The position numbers and the translations under genes were made by a program. From contig NC_080557.1 of assembly GCF_030253575.1 (NCBI RefSeq), forward strand, positions 22,677,501-22,741,500: DNA of 64,000 nucleotides, in the 5' to 3' direction. The notes under the pieces are model-generated. The model searched no databases, had not been told where the DNA came from, and saw only the letters and a list, made by a program, of their open reading frames with translations. The stretch's first letter is position 1. Each line of letters begins with the position of its first letter. This DNA is from Rhododendron vialii (Eukaryota > Streptophyta > Magnoliopsida > Ericales > Ericaceae). Shown here piece after piece: positions 33,799 to 47,800 of this stretch.

Positions 33799-35034
33799 TG
33801 ATAAGTGCGTAAATATGCCTATGTACGCCCCCTAACTTAGGCTTGTTATGTCCGTTTAGCGGGCTACTTGGGGTTTGATATTTGTTAATTGCGTTTCAGG
33901 ACTTTCAATGCCAATGGATAACATTTAGAGCTAAAGCGCAAATTTGAAATCTTTTTAGTGTCAAAGCGAAATAGGGCGATGAAATTTATCAAATTCCTAG
34001 ATAAATGAAAGAGAGATGCACTAGATAAAAGTCCTAACTACAATCAAGATGCACTGGAAATTGGCCGATGAATTGGGCCCACTAATACTTGTTTCGGGAA
34101 AAACATTAAAAGGTGGAATTGGGAACCGACTACGGGGACTATTAAAGAAAATAAAAAAAAGAGGTTTGGGATTATTTTTATAGCCGTTCACTTTTCGAAG
34201 GCAGAAGACGAAGAATGGGGTTGCCATCAGGACGATTTTTCTGAACATTAAGTGGCAACTTTAGATTACGTTGTTTTTCTTGAGAGCTCTTTTTCCCTTC
34301 AAGTTTTTTAAGCTTTGTTCAAATACACGCACTCTGATAACTCATATTAAGTTTTGTTCTTTATTAAAGTTGTTCGTGGGTTCTTGTTTCATTCATATCT
34401 TCTGTTTGTTTTATGTCTTGATCAATAGAAGCATGTTTCAACTTAGGTTTTCTTTCGTTTCTTGCTTGATAATGAGTGAGTAGTCGTATAGGTAGGGTCG
34501 TGGGGGAATTAGCACATCGTGGCCAGTTCGGATGCGTTCTGCTCCTATTTCAACATAATAAAGAAACGACAATTTTAGGTTAATAAAGTATTTTCGCTAG
34601 ATGAACCCGGACATTGTTGCAGCCCATGTAATGGGGGACCAAAACTTATTCTCCGCTGCACATGGGTAAACAACGACCATAAAGGTTCGCATTTTACGGG
34701 GTATCTTTTTCTCTCAAAGTCGAACGTTTTTAAGAACACTGAATGGAGCAGATAAGTCCGGGACTGGTTGCGAGTGATATGAACCCTATGATCGTACCTC
34801 TCTTTTAATTATTTGAAAAACCAAACAATTTCCTAGGTTTAGTTAATCTTTCATCAATCGACAAGGGGTGGCTACCTAAGAGTTAGTTTAAATAAGTAAC
34901 AACCTGAGTTTTGAGTCAGCACACATCACTGTCTTTGTGGATTCGACTCCGGTTTTACCGAATATTGTGTTGCATCGATCCTAGCCCTACGCTTGGGACA
35001 ACCCATTACTTTAGGTCTAGGATTTCGTCAAGCA
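33799..35034 (+). repeat. 5' LTR of Athila-like element A
   Basis: It starts TGATAAGTGC (33799), ends GTCAAGCA (35034), and is followed at once by TTTTTGGCACCGTTGCCGAGG, the PBS-proximal sequence characteristic of Athila/Tat-type Ty3 elements. Length is 1236 bp. It is alignable along its length with the inverted LTR at 37413-38490, for example at AGGGGTGGCTACCTAAGAG (about 34865) and the TGTGGATTCGACTCCGG segment. Confidence 0.85.
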
Positions 35035-35168
35035 TTTTTGGCACCGTTGCCGAGGACGGTAACGTGTGTTAAGAATTCGGGTCGTTATTTTTGTTTTCTT
35101 TTTACTTCTTGTTTTGAGTCATCATAGGTAGAGGTAGGCAATCCTCCATCGTAGGAAAGCAATCACCT

Positions 35169-37412
35169 TTGAAGCCTAAGTACTACCGCGATAACACCAG
35201 GTATTTAGTCACCATAGAAAGAGAGCCGTCTGTAGCAGTGGAGGACATGTCAGTCAGTGGTGAGTCTTTTAACATCGATGGCCTTTTTGTCGATTTAGTA
35301 ATCAAACCACCAGTGGCAGAGCAGAAGTCGATGCGTGAGCACATGCATTTGGTGAGGACCACTACTCTCGGACCAATTGTTTTGCCAACAGAGACGGTGG
35401 AGGCATGCAATGCTTTCACCATCTAGCCTGGTACCCCCAATGCCCTTCCCCTCTTCTACGGGAGGGAGAATGAGGATCTGTATGACCACGTCCGCTATTT
35501 TGAGGGGTTGATGTGCACCTTTGCCACCACTACTCAGTGGGAGAATGCTTGCCTTAAGCTTTTCCCAGCCTCGCTTAAAGATAGTGCGGATAAGTGGTTA
35601 CGAATGCAGAAGGCGCAATCTCTCACGATGTGGGTTGTTGTCTGAGATCTCTTTCATAAGAAATATTTCTCGGAGAGTAAATCAAAGCACCTGACTCGCC
35701 AAATACAATCTTATAAGTAAAAGATGGGCAAGTCGTTCTTTAGGTGTTGGGAGTTTCAAGGACTTGCTGTTGTCCTTGCCACACCATGGGTTTGCAAAGC
35801 ACCAATTGGTGTCTTTCTTCTATTTGGGCCTGAATATTACGATAGCCCAGCGATTGAGTACCTCTATAAGGAGGAGGATTTTCTAGACAAGTCCCCAGAT
35901 GATGCGTGGGATTCTCTAGAAGAGTTGACCGAGAAACATCAGAGTTGGGAACCTTTTGACCTCAGTGCTAGGGCTAAGGCCGCACAGGGACCCAGTGGTT
36001 CTGGCATTTTTCCATTGAGCGTGCGAGAGCATAATGTCCAGTCTCAGCTGGATAAGATGTCTAAGCAGTTAGAGGACTTGAAGCTTAAACAAATCCAGCG
36101 GGTGAATCAGTTAAGAGTGGATGAGGTGTGTGTTTTGTGTGAGTGTCTGGGACATCTAGTCACTGCTTGCCTCGCATTTCCCATTGTTAAAGATGCATAC
36201 CATTGCAATCAGGCTGAGGTAAACGCGCTTAATCAGCGTTGGGACCCATACTCAAATACCTATAATCCAGGATGGGCCCAAAACTCACTTCTGGGTTGGA
36301 GGGGTCAAAAAGCCCCGGTGCAACCCTAGGCACCACCTCAGCAGCAAATTCAGCAGTTTCGGCTTCCTCAAAGCCAAATGACCCAATTTCGTTACCCACC
36401 TCAGAATTAGCAGGGGTTTGGTCCTTCGTCTTTTGGACCACCCCTAGGCATAAACCATCCCCCGCGGGATAAACAGATTGATGATATGATGAAGGCTCTC
36501 ATGCAGTCTCAGATAAGCTTCATTGAGCAAACCAACCAGGTAATTGGTGACATTAGGACCCAGTTGACGGCAGCAGTTGGACAAGTCTAGTAGGAGAATG
36601 TAAGGTTTCCCTTTCAACCTCAAGTCAATCCCGCCGGTACTCATTTTGTGGGCAATTCCTCTGGCCCAAGTAATTTGAATCCCAGTCTGGAAGAGGCTAG
36701 GGCGATCACCACTCTCAAAAGTGGGAAGGAGATCGACAAGACAATTTCTCCAAAGCAAAAATCGGTTCCACCCCCGGAGCCGGTGACTGCACTAGTAGTT
36801 TCTCCAGACTTGGGAAGTGTTCCTAAGGAAGAGGAACAGTCGGAGTCTTCTGAAGTGGCGGTGCTTGCTTTTGCAGCCCCCACGACTCCATTGCCACCCG
36901 TTGCTCCATATCCCAATCGCTTGATGGCGAAACCCAAAAGTCAAAATGAACTTCCAGATGCTTGAGCTATTCAAGAAAGTTCAGTTTCCTATCTCTTTGA
37001 TGGAAGCCATTGACGCCATTCCTCAGTTTGCGAAGGTTTTGAAGGATCTATGTACTTCAAAATGGAGAACTAAGAGTCAGTTAGGAGCAGGTGAGCTCCA
37101 TTCTCCAGGCTCAATATCCCAACCAAGTGTAAGGACCCTGGTTATCCCACCATTCATTCCTATAGCTATTGTAGGCCAGAAGTTCGATATGGCTTTGTTG
37201 GATTTAGGAGTAAATGTCAACTTGCTCCTATATTCGGTAAACTTGAGGCTTGGCCTTGGCGATTTGAGAGCTAGACCGGTCACGCTATAGTTGGCTGACC
37301 AGAGTGTAAGAGTTCCGAAGGGGGTGGTGGAGGATGTTCTGATTTAGGTGGACGAGTTCCTTTTTTCAGTCAACTTCATTGTCTTGGATACATGCCCAAT
37401 ACCAAAGGTCTT
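35169..37412 (+). pseudogene. Athila-like gag-protease (broken)
   Basis: The gag begins near 35169 (MKPKYYRDN), is stopped at 35424-35426, and continues in family register (FYGRENEDLYDHVRYFEG, about 35457-35510). A CCHC knuckle CVLCECLGHLVTAC lies at about 36.13-36.17 kb and is followed by NPGWAQN. The linker holds the TTLKSGKEID motif (about 36.71 kb). The protease-like segment (about 37.19 kb) has ALLDLGVNVNLLLYSV, where family members have a D-L-G-A-S-V-N-L-like core. Several stops occur. RT and beyond are absent because element B begins at 37413. Confidence 0.82.
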
Positions 37413-38490
37413 TGCTTGACGATTTCCTGGTCCTAAATTAATGGGTTGCCCCAAGCGTAGAGCGGAGACTGATGTAGTACAATATCCGGTAAGACCGGAG
37501 TCGAATCCACAAAGACGGTGATGTGTGCTGACTCAAAACTTGGGTTGTTACTGATTAAACTGGCTCTTAGGTAGCCACCCCTTGAATTGATTGAGATTAA
37601 CTAAAACCTAAGAAATTGTTTGGTTTTTCAAATAATTAAAAAGGAGGTATGATTGTAGGGTTCTTAGCACTCGCAACCAGTCCAGATTAACCTGCTCCAT
37701 TCAATGTTCTTAAAAACGTTCGACTTTAAAGAGAAAAAGATACCCCGAAAGATGCGTACCTTATGGTCACCGTCTACCCATGCGTAGCGGAGAATGAGTT
37801 TTCGTCTCCCATTCTCCTATTCACATGGGCTCCGACAATGCCCGGGTTCGTTTAACGGATGTTCTTTACTAACCTAAAATTGCCTTTTCTTTATTGTTTG
37901 AAAATAGGAGCAGTGCCCGAATTGTTCACAGTGTGCTAATCACCCCGCAACCCTACCTATATGACTACTCACTCATTATTAAGGAAGAAACAAAAGAAAC
38001 CCAAGTTTGGAACATACTTCTATTACACAAGATGAAAAATAAACAAAAGATCTAATAAGTTAAACAAGAACCAACGAACAACTTTTATAAAAAACAAAAA
38101 TTAAAATTAATTACCGGATTGCGAGTAATTAAACAAGACTTCAAATAACTTGGTGGAAAGAAAAACTTGGAACAAAACAATATTCATGGCAGCAGCCTTT
38201 TTTTTTAAACGTCAGTACTTCCTCTGACTTATATAGGAGTAGGGTTTTAATCCCCTAATAACATAAAAGGCCCTTGGACTTCACATTATAAGACATTAGC
38301 CATTTAACTTCAAAGGACTTTGCATTTTGATCCAGAACTTCTATAAATTCTTCTTTTTACCCAAAGTCTCGGACAATGGGCTCGAGCTACCTATAAACAT
38401 AAAAACACATAATAAAAATCAGTTAACAAAAATAAAGGACTAATAAATGTAGATTGGAGAGTCAAAATATGTATATTTTTGCACTTATCA
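37413..38490 (-). repeat. 3' LTR of Athila-like element B, inverted relative to A
   Basis: On the minus strand it starts TGATAAGTGC (38490) and ends GTCAAGCA (37413), the same termini as the LTR of element A. It is preceded on the minus strand by the polypurine-like stretch TTGTGGGGCG. Its U5 end directly abuts the protease frame of element A, which is what a retrotransposon insertion would look like. It is about 160 bp shorter than the A copy. Confidence 0.82.
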
Positions 38491-39003
38491 CGCCCCACAA
38501 CTTACACTTTGCTAGTCATCGAGCAAAGAAAATAAAAAAGATGAATTCTAGCTATGCCACTTTCATAGGATTCACGATTGCACTTAGCCCGTGCAACAAG
38601 CATTTTAAACCCCTAGGCAATCTCCAGAGGATGAGTGGAGTCTCGTGAGGGTTTACAGCAATAAACACCCACAAACACTGTGAATTCTTTTCACACAAAA
38701 CCCGAAAACTTGTAAGACAACTCAGTAATATCTCAAGCAAAGAATATGAAGCTATCGTAAAAAGATAACGGGCATAAGCAGTTCTAGATACTATCAAGTC
38801 AGAAAAATGAGTCATGGCACCTATATCAGCATGTGTGAACAAGGGCTTCGGTCACAAGTGAAAAACAACTAAAAGTTCTCTCCGGACCGAGTCTTGACTT
38901 CAAATCTCACCGTGTCATGCACTCAACAAATGAAATCACTCGAAACAAGGTGCATATTACTCTCAATATGTGCGGGCGAAAACTATGTAAATGAAAGCAA
39001 AGT
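38491..39003 (-). mobile_element. 3' internal (untranslated) region of Athila-like element B
   Basis: Non-coding DNA upstream (minus strand) of the B LTR, up to the insertion point of the solo LTR at 39004. The interrupted element presumably resumes at 56748. The coding part of B is not visible in the window. Confidence 0.6.
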
Positions 39004-40058
39004 TGTAACGCCCCTGAATTTTGGTCAATAAAAATTTCGTTAAATATTTGAATTTTATTTAAATTACTCATTTTCTCTTGAGTGGCTATATGATTTCTTA
39101 TTTTCCGTCGTAGTTAGATTTTGGTCATTGGTTAACTCTTGACTAGAAACCCTACTTGACCAATCGAGTTAGTTTCTAACCGACTACTTGGAGGAACCGA
39201 GCAACCAACTCACCTAGTTACTAGATGAACCTTTTGGACCTTTTGAACCTTTGCCTTTACCCATTGGTCCATATTGTTAGGGTAATTTTTGTCCATTGGA
39301 CAATAAGCTTTTCATTATAATATTTGACTAAAAGTACATGTAGTCTTCCAAAATCTTATTTTAAGATAAAAAGTACTTGTACTTCTTTTATCCATTGGTC
39401 TTTACATGCTAGGGAAATTATTATCCATTGGGTAATAGCCCAAATCTTCCAACAAAGTACAAAGTTTGTTTAAAATAATCAAGTATGGATTTCCCATGTG
39501 ATTTTATGCATTAAAATATTAGGGTATATCTAAATCCTAGATTTCCTAGTACTTGTACTCTATTATAATCTAATGGGGAGAATCCTAGCCTTTTTAGTTA
39601 ATTGGGGTACTTGGTACCACACTTATATTTAAATATAGGGCTTTTGTCACATGCTTTAAAGGACAACCTTTGATTATTTTAATATAAAAGTTCCCTAGTA
39701 ACTATTGTCCATTGGACAATAAAAGTTAGGAGATTTATTGTCCATTGGGTAATTGGTCCATCTTTCAAACTAAGTACAAGGGTTTTAATAAACTAGTCTT
39801 TTCTAATTACCCATGTGATAAAGTACATAATATTTTATTGTGTAAAGTACTTAGTAACCTTTAAGGCCTAAGATTCTCCTAAGTACTCTTTTATTATTTT
39901 ATATTGGGGTTTTGTACCCAATTGGATTAATTTATTGGGGAGTTGATCTTCCTAGAGTACATTAGTACACTAGTTTATTTTACATGTGCCTTATTGGATT
40001 TCTTTATGGGATTTTTGATTTGAAAAATCTTGTACCTTAGTACTTTCTTATTCTTCTT

Positions 40059-40061
<3 letters not shown>

Positions 40062-40131
<70 letters not shown>

Positions 40132-40154
40132 AGGGAGAGAGAGAGGGAGAGAGA

Positions 40155-40201
<47 letters not shown>
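40062..40201. repeat. (AT)n(GT)n...(GA)n compound microsatellite
   Basis: About 15 TA units, about 18 GT units, then interrupted GA repeats to 40200. The open frames over it are repeat artefacts. Confidence 0.95.
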
Positions 40202-40204
<3 letters not shown>

Positions 40205-40507
40205 AGAAGATTGGTTGTACCTTCCTTGATCTTTCCTACATCTTTCAAATCTTTGGGTAAATCTTCTTCCTAACCAAACATAACTCTCCATTGTACTTCT
40301 ATGCTTTGTTTAAAACAAAATCTTGTACCATTGTCTCCAAATCTTCCAACAAATCTTCCATAATCCATCCAAGGACAAATCTTAGCCATGCAAACCTAGG
40401 ATTTAGACCTTGATCTTCCAAGATTGCTTGCCATGTGTCAAAATTTGAGGTAGAGAGAGAGAGAGGGGGGCCGGCCTTGGGAGAGAGGAAGATGGCATGC
40501 CTTGGCC

Positions 40508-40515
40508 TATAAATA
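40508..40515 (+). promoter_or_regulatory. TATA box of the solo LTR
   Basis: TATAAATA lies in GC-balanced context (GGCCTATAAATAGCAAGG) about 1.5 kb into the LTR and is followed by a leader-like CT/CA-rich region. It is a plausible start of the retrotransposon transcript (U3/R border), readable outward toward the CACTA insertion. Confidence 0.5.
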
Positions 40516-41404
40516 GCAAGGCAATCCAAGCATTTCAACACACACCTTCACTTAGCAACTTCTCTCTCTAGAAAAATTGTGGTCTTTCTTTGTTCTTTCT
40601 TTTGTTCTTACTTTGTTCTTGAGTGTTCTTGAGTTCTTCAAGAAACTCAACCTAAGCCGCCACTAAACCGCCACTCGACCACCCTTCGATCCATAAAGTA
40701 GAGTAGTGTTAGTCAAGAAAAAGTTTCGAGAGAAACCTTTCTCTTTCGAAGCTACCGGAGACCACCGTAGAAAGTTACTCCGTCCGACCGCCGATTACCG
40801 TTCGTAAGCCGTTACTACCGCCAAGAAGTAAGGTAGAACCCCTTGTCCCCTAACTCTACATATAGAACCGTATGTTAGAAAGTAGATTATCCTTAACGGA
40901 TTTCGAAAGATAGAACTTATCGTTTGTTTAGAAGTATTTGTATTTTGATCTTTAAGATGATTATGAGTATGCATATATGAATTGCTTGTGATGTGATAAA
41001 GCATGAGTGATTTCACTCCAAGGGCGTTCGTACATGTGGCGTTGTGCTTTGAATAAAGCATAAGTGATACACTCCAAGGGCGTCCATACATGTGGCGTTA
41101 TGCTATAAGTGGTGATTGAGCGTGATAAGTAATATAGAATTGGATGATCTTGTTAGAATGTTTCATGCTTATTTTTGTCCTACCGCGAAGTCTTGCATGT
41201 AAACGAGACACGAGAACCGAGAAAGTAGAAACATGACACCTAGGGTGTGACTAATGAAAGGAAATATTTTTCGAGGAAGGAAATATTTTGAAACTACATA
41301 ATGACCAGTTTCGGGTGGCATTATGTGAGTTGTGTGCGTGTGTAAAAGAAACATTTGAAAAGGGTGAAAAGTTTTGAAATCCGCAATGTGGCCGGACTTG
41401 CCCA

Positions 41405-41500
41405 TTGTGTTAGGTGTGTGCGTGTTCCAATGGGAGTCCGGGAAAAGCGGAACCATTGTGAGGTTGTGTGTGTTCCAATGGAGATCCGGAAAAGCGGAAC
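41405..41500 (+). repeat. 52-bp tandem repeats, left portion
   Basis: Units of GTGTTCCAATGG, GATCCGG, AAAAGCGGAACCATTGTGAG. The array continues on the other side of the CACTA (55829-56160), so the CACTA landed inside it. Confidence 0.85.
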
Positions 41501-41765
41501 CACTACAACAAAAGTGGTCTAAGATGACGAAAATTGGTGACGAAAAATTATTTTGTCGGTAATATTATGTGATTTGCGAGGAAAAAATTTTTTTGTCGCT
41601 ATTTGAAGGGAGCGGGTCTACTTAGGCGAGGAAATTTTTATTCGTCTAGGTTGGAACAACTTCGACGACAAAATTCTATTTTTCCTCGCCATTTATCAGT
41701 TCCAATTTTACTGTTAGCGACAAAAGAATTTTTTCCTCGCTGTTTCCCTCAATTAATTTCGCGGG
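41501..41765 (+). repeat. left subterminal repeat region of the CACTA element
   Basis: Repeated GACGAAAA, GCGAGGAAAA and TTTTCCTCGC units in both orientations, spaced 15-40 bp, between the end and about 41.76 kb. The right counterpart is 55480-55828. Such arrays bind the TNP1/TNPA-type protein in En/Spm. Confidence 0.85.
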
Positions 41766-44700
41766 ACCCGAAATACCTTAAATATTTTGGCAGCATCCCA
41801 ACAAATACACGTTGGCGGGACTGAAAAAGAAAAGAGAAAAAAACAAAGGGCCGAAATGCACTGTTTAGGGATAAATAAATGGAATTCTCGTACTTATTTC
41901 CTTCTCTCTCCTCATACGATCCCACCGCTTCTCTCTCTCTTCTTCTCTGATGAAGTATTGCAGAGAAAACTTAGACGAATCCGCCATAGCTCGCCACGCT
42001 GAAGTATTTTCTGATTGGAGCATCAAGAAGCACAACAGGGTTCTACTTGTCTTTCTAATTGCTCGAGTCTAAGATTTCAAGTACGTGAGATACGGTGGTA
42101 AGTTTCTCTCTGTCTTTTCCATATCTTCCTCCAAAGATCCTAAACCCAGTTGATTTGTTGTAATTATTTGGGGCAAAGGTCTCATAATCTTGTATGTATA
42201 TGTTTGTACATGGATCGGTGTATATATATGGACTTATTTGTTAGTATTTCTCCAATCGATAGTCACCAAAAACCCATCGATCTCATATCTTCCTCCTCTT
42301 TTTTTTGAAAAGCTTCTCATTAGAACATGAGGAGTTAGATTTACGAATAGAGATGTAAACTGAAGTGAAAGTAGAGATTAGAAAAATTAAGCGGGTACCC
42401 CTGAATTTTCTCTCCCAAATCTGAAGTCTGATGACTGTTAGAAATATTTACCTAACTGTGTAGTAGGATCTGACTTGTTCATAGTCTCCGAATCTTCCTT
42501 CAATTAGTATTTAACTCAACACCGTTTAGCCTTAGTTTGCCTATCAACAGAAGTACCAAAAAAAAATACATTTCTCATGCCTGGAGACAAATAAGAGACA
42601 AGAATACTTGAAAGTTGTATGTGGAAACAGAACCTGATGAAGATTAGCAAAATGGGTAACGAACAGTAACAAACAATATATTGTATTCTAAATTCAAGTA
42701 CTAGTCAGGATAACAATGGATCTAAAAATACCTTTTACACAAATCAACTTCCTCTGTGCAATCAACCTTTCCCAAGAGAATGCGGCCATCCACTTTTGGG
42801 TCGTATCTGGAAAATAAGTTTGACATCCGATTTCAATGGAAACTAGTCAAAACAATACTAGTGAGTGGAATCACCGGTAATAAGCACAAAGAGATGAATA
42901 AGTTCATTGTTCATGAAGATCAATTTCAGGGAAGAAAAACAGCAGTAAGATGCAAATTGACCTTTCTCTTATAATTCTTGCAGCTTTATCCCATGAAGGT
43001 TTCTGAAACAAAAAGACAGAGATGAGGCAAAGGGCTTAGAAAGTCATCAAGTTTACAAAATCCTATAGCACACGTGACTTTTTAATGCACGCTTCCATCT
43101 GTTCCGAAGTCTAAGTGAATTCATGGAGAAAGAGCGAGCTATTCACAATATCAAATAAAGTTAAGAATTCTTAAATAGAAGTATATTAGACTATTACTCA
43201 AGATATGCATGAATAGCATCCTTCCAGTAAGTAAACACTATTCCTTAATAAGTACAAAACTTGTAAGACGGGCATGACAGAGTATATTCAATACATTATA
43301 GGAGCAGTACTATGGAGTCCATACAAATTAGGGTGGAAATCAAACTTATCAGTGCTAAAAGAGCTTCTGGACATTAATCTGGCTGGGCACTAAACAATCT
43401 TTCTTCAGTGAATATTTTTCACACCCCTTTTTTCTACCATGCAATCTATTTTTGTCCTACTGCAATGTGAATTCACAAAGTTAGAGCAGGGTGTTCTTTC
43501 TAGGAATCGACGGACCACACGGTTGAGAGTTTATTATGTGGGTTGCCTATTGGAGTATTTGATTCGATGAATTTTTGTTAGTGATTTTCTCGGTTCCGGT
43601 GGCTTACAAGTTGAAAGCTTGTAAAAGTTAAGGCAGTTAGACCACCAGTCCTTTACACTTCCAACACAATCTATTCAACTCTGTGGGCCTTCAATTGATA
43701 GATCCCATTTTAGAAAGACTTTGCATGTGGCCCATTAGTATATGCCTAGCCTACCCCAATAGGTTTTTACATTCGCGATCTAAATTCCCCCTCCATAGCT
43801 GCGGAATTAATTCTCGTTCTTTGCTCGCATACTTAATTCTCGCTCTTGTATTTTATAATAGTTTGAAAAGTTTTTCAAAGATGTTTTCACAATGGCAATC
43901 GCATTCCCGCAAGGTCCCGTGCATTATGTGACTTAGGTTGTGGGAGAGGGGGAGATGGCCATGTGACACTCAATAATATCCTATAGGGGTGTGGGTTGAT
44001 GCTTATATTTCTCATTTGACATGGGGATTTGGTTATGACTTGTGCTCATAGGATTCAGTCCCTATGTTGTCATGTGTATTTTATGTTTTCGGTTCTTGAA
44101 TAGAAGTTGACTTCAAAAGATCAAGAAGTGAGGTATGGGAGTAAAAATAAAAATGTTGTACTTGTTTAATTAAAGGAAATTACTTCTGGTGTTTGTTCTA
44201 TTGGGCAAAATAATTGACACCTCCTTGTGTTGTTACTTGATAGCTTATTCATTTACAAAGTATTGATTTCATGTGGAGTTTTGGTGTCTTATTCTACCTA
44301 TATGTGTATGAATAAGTCTCTTATTGTGATATTTGACTTTCTTTACATTCTACTCAAATGCAGGTTACTGGTTTTAAATACATATTTTCTAACCTTATAT
44401 TGCCATTGCACTAGTCAAGATTCAATGGCTTGTACCGAATTTCATTTTGTTATATTTGGCTTTGTTTACTATAGTCACTTTTGGCTCATACTTGAGGCAA
44501 ATTAAAATAGGAGAAAAGGTTGGATTTGTATCTTAATGCTCCAACATACAATGCACTCACTTGTTCTTTTGTTCATCTTCCTTTGTCTATTTCACCAATC
44601 ATAGGTGATTGGAAATGCAAAAAGTATGCTCAATTGGCAATTATTGGCACCATAGAGTACGTTGTTAGGCGTTGTTCAAATTTGTATCCATAGAGAAGCC

Positions 44701-44806
44701 TTAATTATTGATAAAAATAAAAATGATAGAAATGATAATATTTGATGCATGACACAGTTAGTATGACTTTGACAACTCAACTCTGACCATGCTTTTGCAT
44801 TTAGTA
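41766..44806 (+). other. CACTA 5' non-coding region upstream of TNP2
   Basis: About 3 kb without a supported coding frame. A consensus donor GTAAGT at about 42099, after a CT-rich stretch, suggests a 5' untranslated exon ending there and a long leader intron, a common CACTA layout. The rest is AT-rich. Confidence 0.5.
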
Positions 44807-47800
44807 ATGGACAAGAGTTGGATGAAATTGGGCAGCACCGCTCATGGTAGAACAAGTCAGCTTTATTTCGATGGAGTCAATTCATTTCTTGAATATGCAG
44901 CAGCTGTTGGTGATCGGCAAGGTAATATTTTGTGCCCGTGTCGGAAATGTGTGAACTGTCGCCGACAAAATCTTCAAGAAGTGCACCTTCATTTGTTTCA
45001 ATATGGAATTGTGCAAAGTTATACTACTTGGCATGAACACGGGGAACCACGTGTATCAGATACTGTGCATCCTTGTGAAACGGGAAACTACGAGGTGGGG
45101 AATCTCGACGGCATCGATGCCTTGGTGGAAGACAGAATAAGAGCAGACTCAATGGATACGACCCAAAGAGAGGAAGTGCGAAACTTTGATAAATTGTTGA
45201 ATGATGCCCAACGTGAGTTGTTCCCACCGGGTGGTACAGATTATACTTTGCTAAAGTTTGTCATTGAGTTGCTTAATGAGAAGGTAATGAACCGTTGGAC
45301 CAATTCTTCTGTTAATAGGCTCTTAAAATTCCTTTCTAGACTTTTACCACAAGGTAACTTGGTTCCTAAGTCAACTTATGAAGCCAAGAAGATACTAAGT
45401 GAGTTGGGTTTGTCATATGAGCTCATTGATGTGTGCGAGAGAGATTGTGTACTCTTTTGGAAGGAGAATGCAAAGCTAGATAAATGTCCAAAGTGTAATA
45501 CGTCTAGGTACAAAATCAATCGTGGCAGGGGTAAAAAGATTCCCCATAAGGTGTTGCGTTATCTTCCTGTAACTCCTAGGTTGAAAAGACTGTACATGAA
45601 GGAGAAGACAGCCAATGACATGAAATGGCACAAGGAGAAACGTGTGGATGGGGAGAAATGGAGGCATCCTGCGGATGCTGATGAGTGGAAGGAATTTGAT
45701 TTGCAACATCCTGAGTTTGCGCAAGACCCTCGTAATGTGAGGCTAGGGTTTGCAACTGATGGGTTCAATCCTTTTGGGAATATGAGCAACTCCTATAGCA
45801 TGTGGCATGTCGTTCTTATTCCTTATAATCTGCTACCTTGGTTAGCCATGAAGGAGCCATTTTTCATGTTGTCATTGCTTATTCCCGGGGATAAGCAACC
45901 AGGAATTGATATTGATGTTTATTTGCGGCCTTTGGTGGACGAGTTGAAAGAGTTGGAGAAAAATGGTGCATTAACTTACAACGCCTCAAGTGGGGAGACT
46001 TTTAAGTTACGTGCAACATTATTTTTCACAATTCACGATTGGCCAGCATTTGGTGACGTGTCAGGATGGAGAACGAAGGGTCATTTTTCATGCTACTCTT
46101 GCAACGATGAACCATATTTTGAATCTTTGAGGAGTAAGACAGCATACATTAACCATCGAACCTACTTACCTGAGAACCACCCCGAACGCCGAAAGAGGGG
46201 GGCTTACAATGGTAAACAAGAGAAGCGAAAGAGATCCTTGGAGATACCGGTGGAAAAAATACAACAACAGTTGGATTCTTTACCAATGGTCGAGTTCGGA
46301 AAAGATCCAAGAAAGAAGAAAAGGCCTCGTTTTGCACCAAATTGGACAAAACTAAGCATCTTGTACAAGCTATTAGGCTTTAAAAACAGAAAGCTCCGAC
46401 ACAACATTGATGTCATGCATGTGATTAAAAATATTTGTGAGAATATCTATGGAACAATGTTGGGCATTGAGGGAAAGAACAAAGACACAGACAAGGCACG
46501 AAGGGACTTGCAAGATAGGGGCATACGAAAAGAGCTATGGCTTATAGAATGTGCCAATGGATCATATGCCAAGCCTCGGGCAAGCTTTTCTTTGACCTCA
46601 GAAGAGAAGGAGGCTTTCTTTGAATTCTTAAAATCTGTCAAGTATCCGGATGGTTACGCAGCAAACATATCTAAATGTGTGAATACTTCAAATGGAAAGT
46701 TAACTGGGTTGAAAAGCCATGATTGCCATGTACTCATACAACGAATTCTTCCAATTGGAATGTGTGGATTTGTGGATAAGGAAATTAGCATAGCACTATT
46801 TGAATTAGGTACCTTTTTCCAAGATTTGTGCTCTAGGACAGTGACACGAAGCAAACTTGAACAATTAGAGGAGCGTGCGATCCATATCTTGTGCAAGCTT
46901 GAGAAAATATTTCCTCCAGCCTTCTTTGATGTGATGGTCCACTTAATCATTCACTTGCCACGTGAGGCTATTCTTGAAGGACCGGTGCACTATCGGTGGA
47001 TGTACCCGATTGAACGGTAATCTTGTTGAATCTATAATTGTGTTGAAAATTCAAATGGCATATATAATCTTATTCTGAATTTATTTTCTCCAAAGGTTTC
47101 TTGGAACTTTAAAAAACTTCGTTTCAAACCGAGCTCAACCAGAAGGTTCCATTGTAGAGGCATATATTGTCAAGGAGTGTTTAACTTTTTGCGCAATGTA
47201 TCTTGATGGGATCGAAACTGTGCATAATCAACATGAAAGGAATGAAGATTTGGGCGATAGGCGCAAAGGCTTGACAGTGTTCACGGAAACAGCTCGTCCT
47301 ATTGGGCAAGTCACAAGGGATGGTGAGATGTCACAGGAGCTTCGTCATAAGGCTCACTGGTTCTTGTTGTACAATAGTCCTGAGGTGGAGAAGTATTTAG
47401 AGTATGTTTTTCACGTGTTCTTACTTATGCTTGCCCTTCTCAATAGTATTGATGTTGCATATTAATAGCATTTTACCTAGTAATAACATTTTTTTGAGTA
47501 GGGAGCACAAGAATCAATTACAAGTTTCAAGTGGGCATGACATAACACGTACACAACAGGAAGAATTTCCTAAGTGGTTCAAAGAGAGAGTAAGATATTT
47601 TCCGATTTCATTGTGTGCTAAATACTATCAAGCTGTATTATAGCTGACCTTATTATTTTCAACTTGCATGTGGTGGTAGTTAAATGCACCGAGGGCTGAG
47701 GAGTCACCAGAGGCAACTGATGAATTATGGTCGCTAGCTAATGGTCCAAATTTGCTAGTGAAAGAGCACTCAGGTTGCATAATTAATGGTGTAAGGTTTC

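Noticed and set aside
33799..38490. A single Athila element inverted by recombination between its own LTRs
   Set aside because: Recombination between direct LTRs does not invert one LTR, and the exact U5 terminus at 37413 fits a fresh insertion better.
40030..40273. Frames of ER/CV repeats over 40.03-40.27 kb
   Set aside because: Translations of the AT/GT/GA microsatellite, in all frames and both strands.
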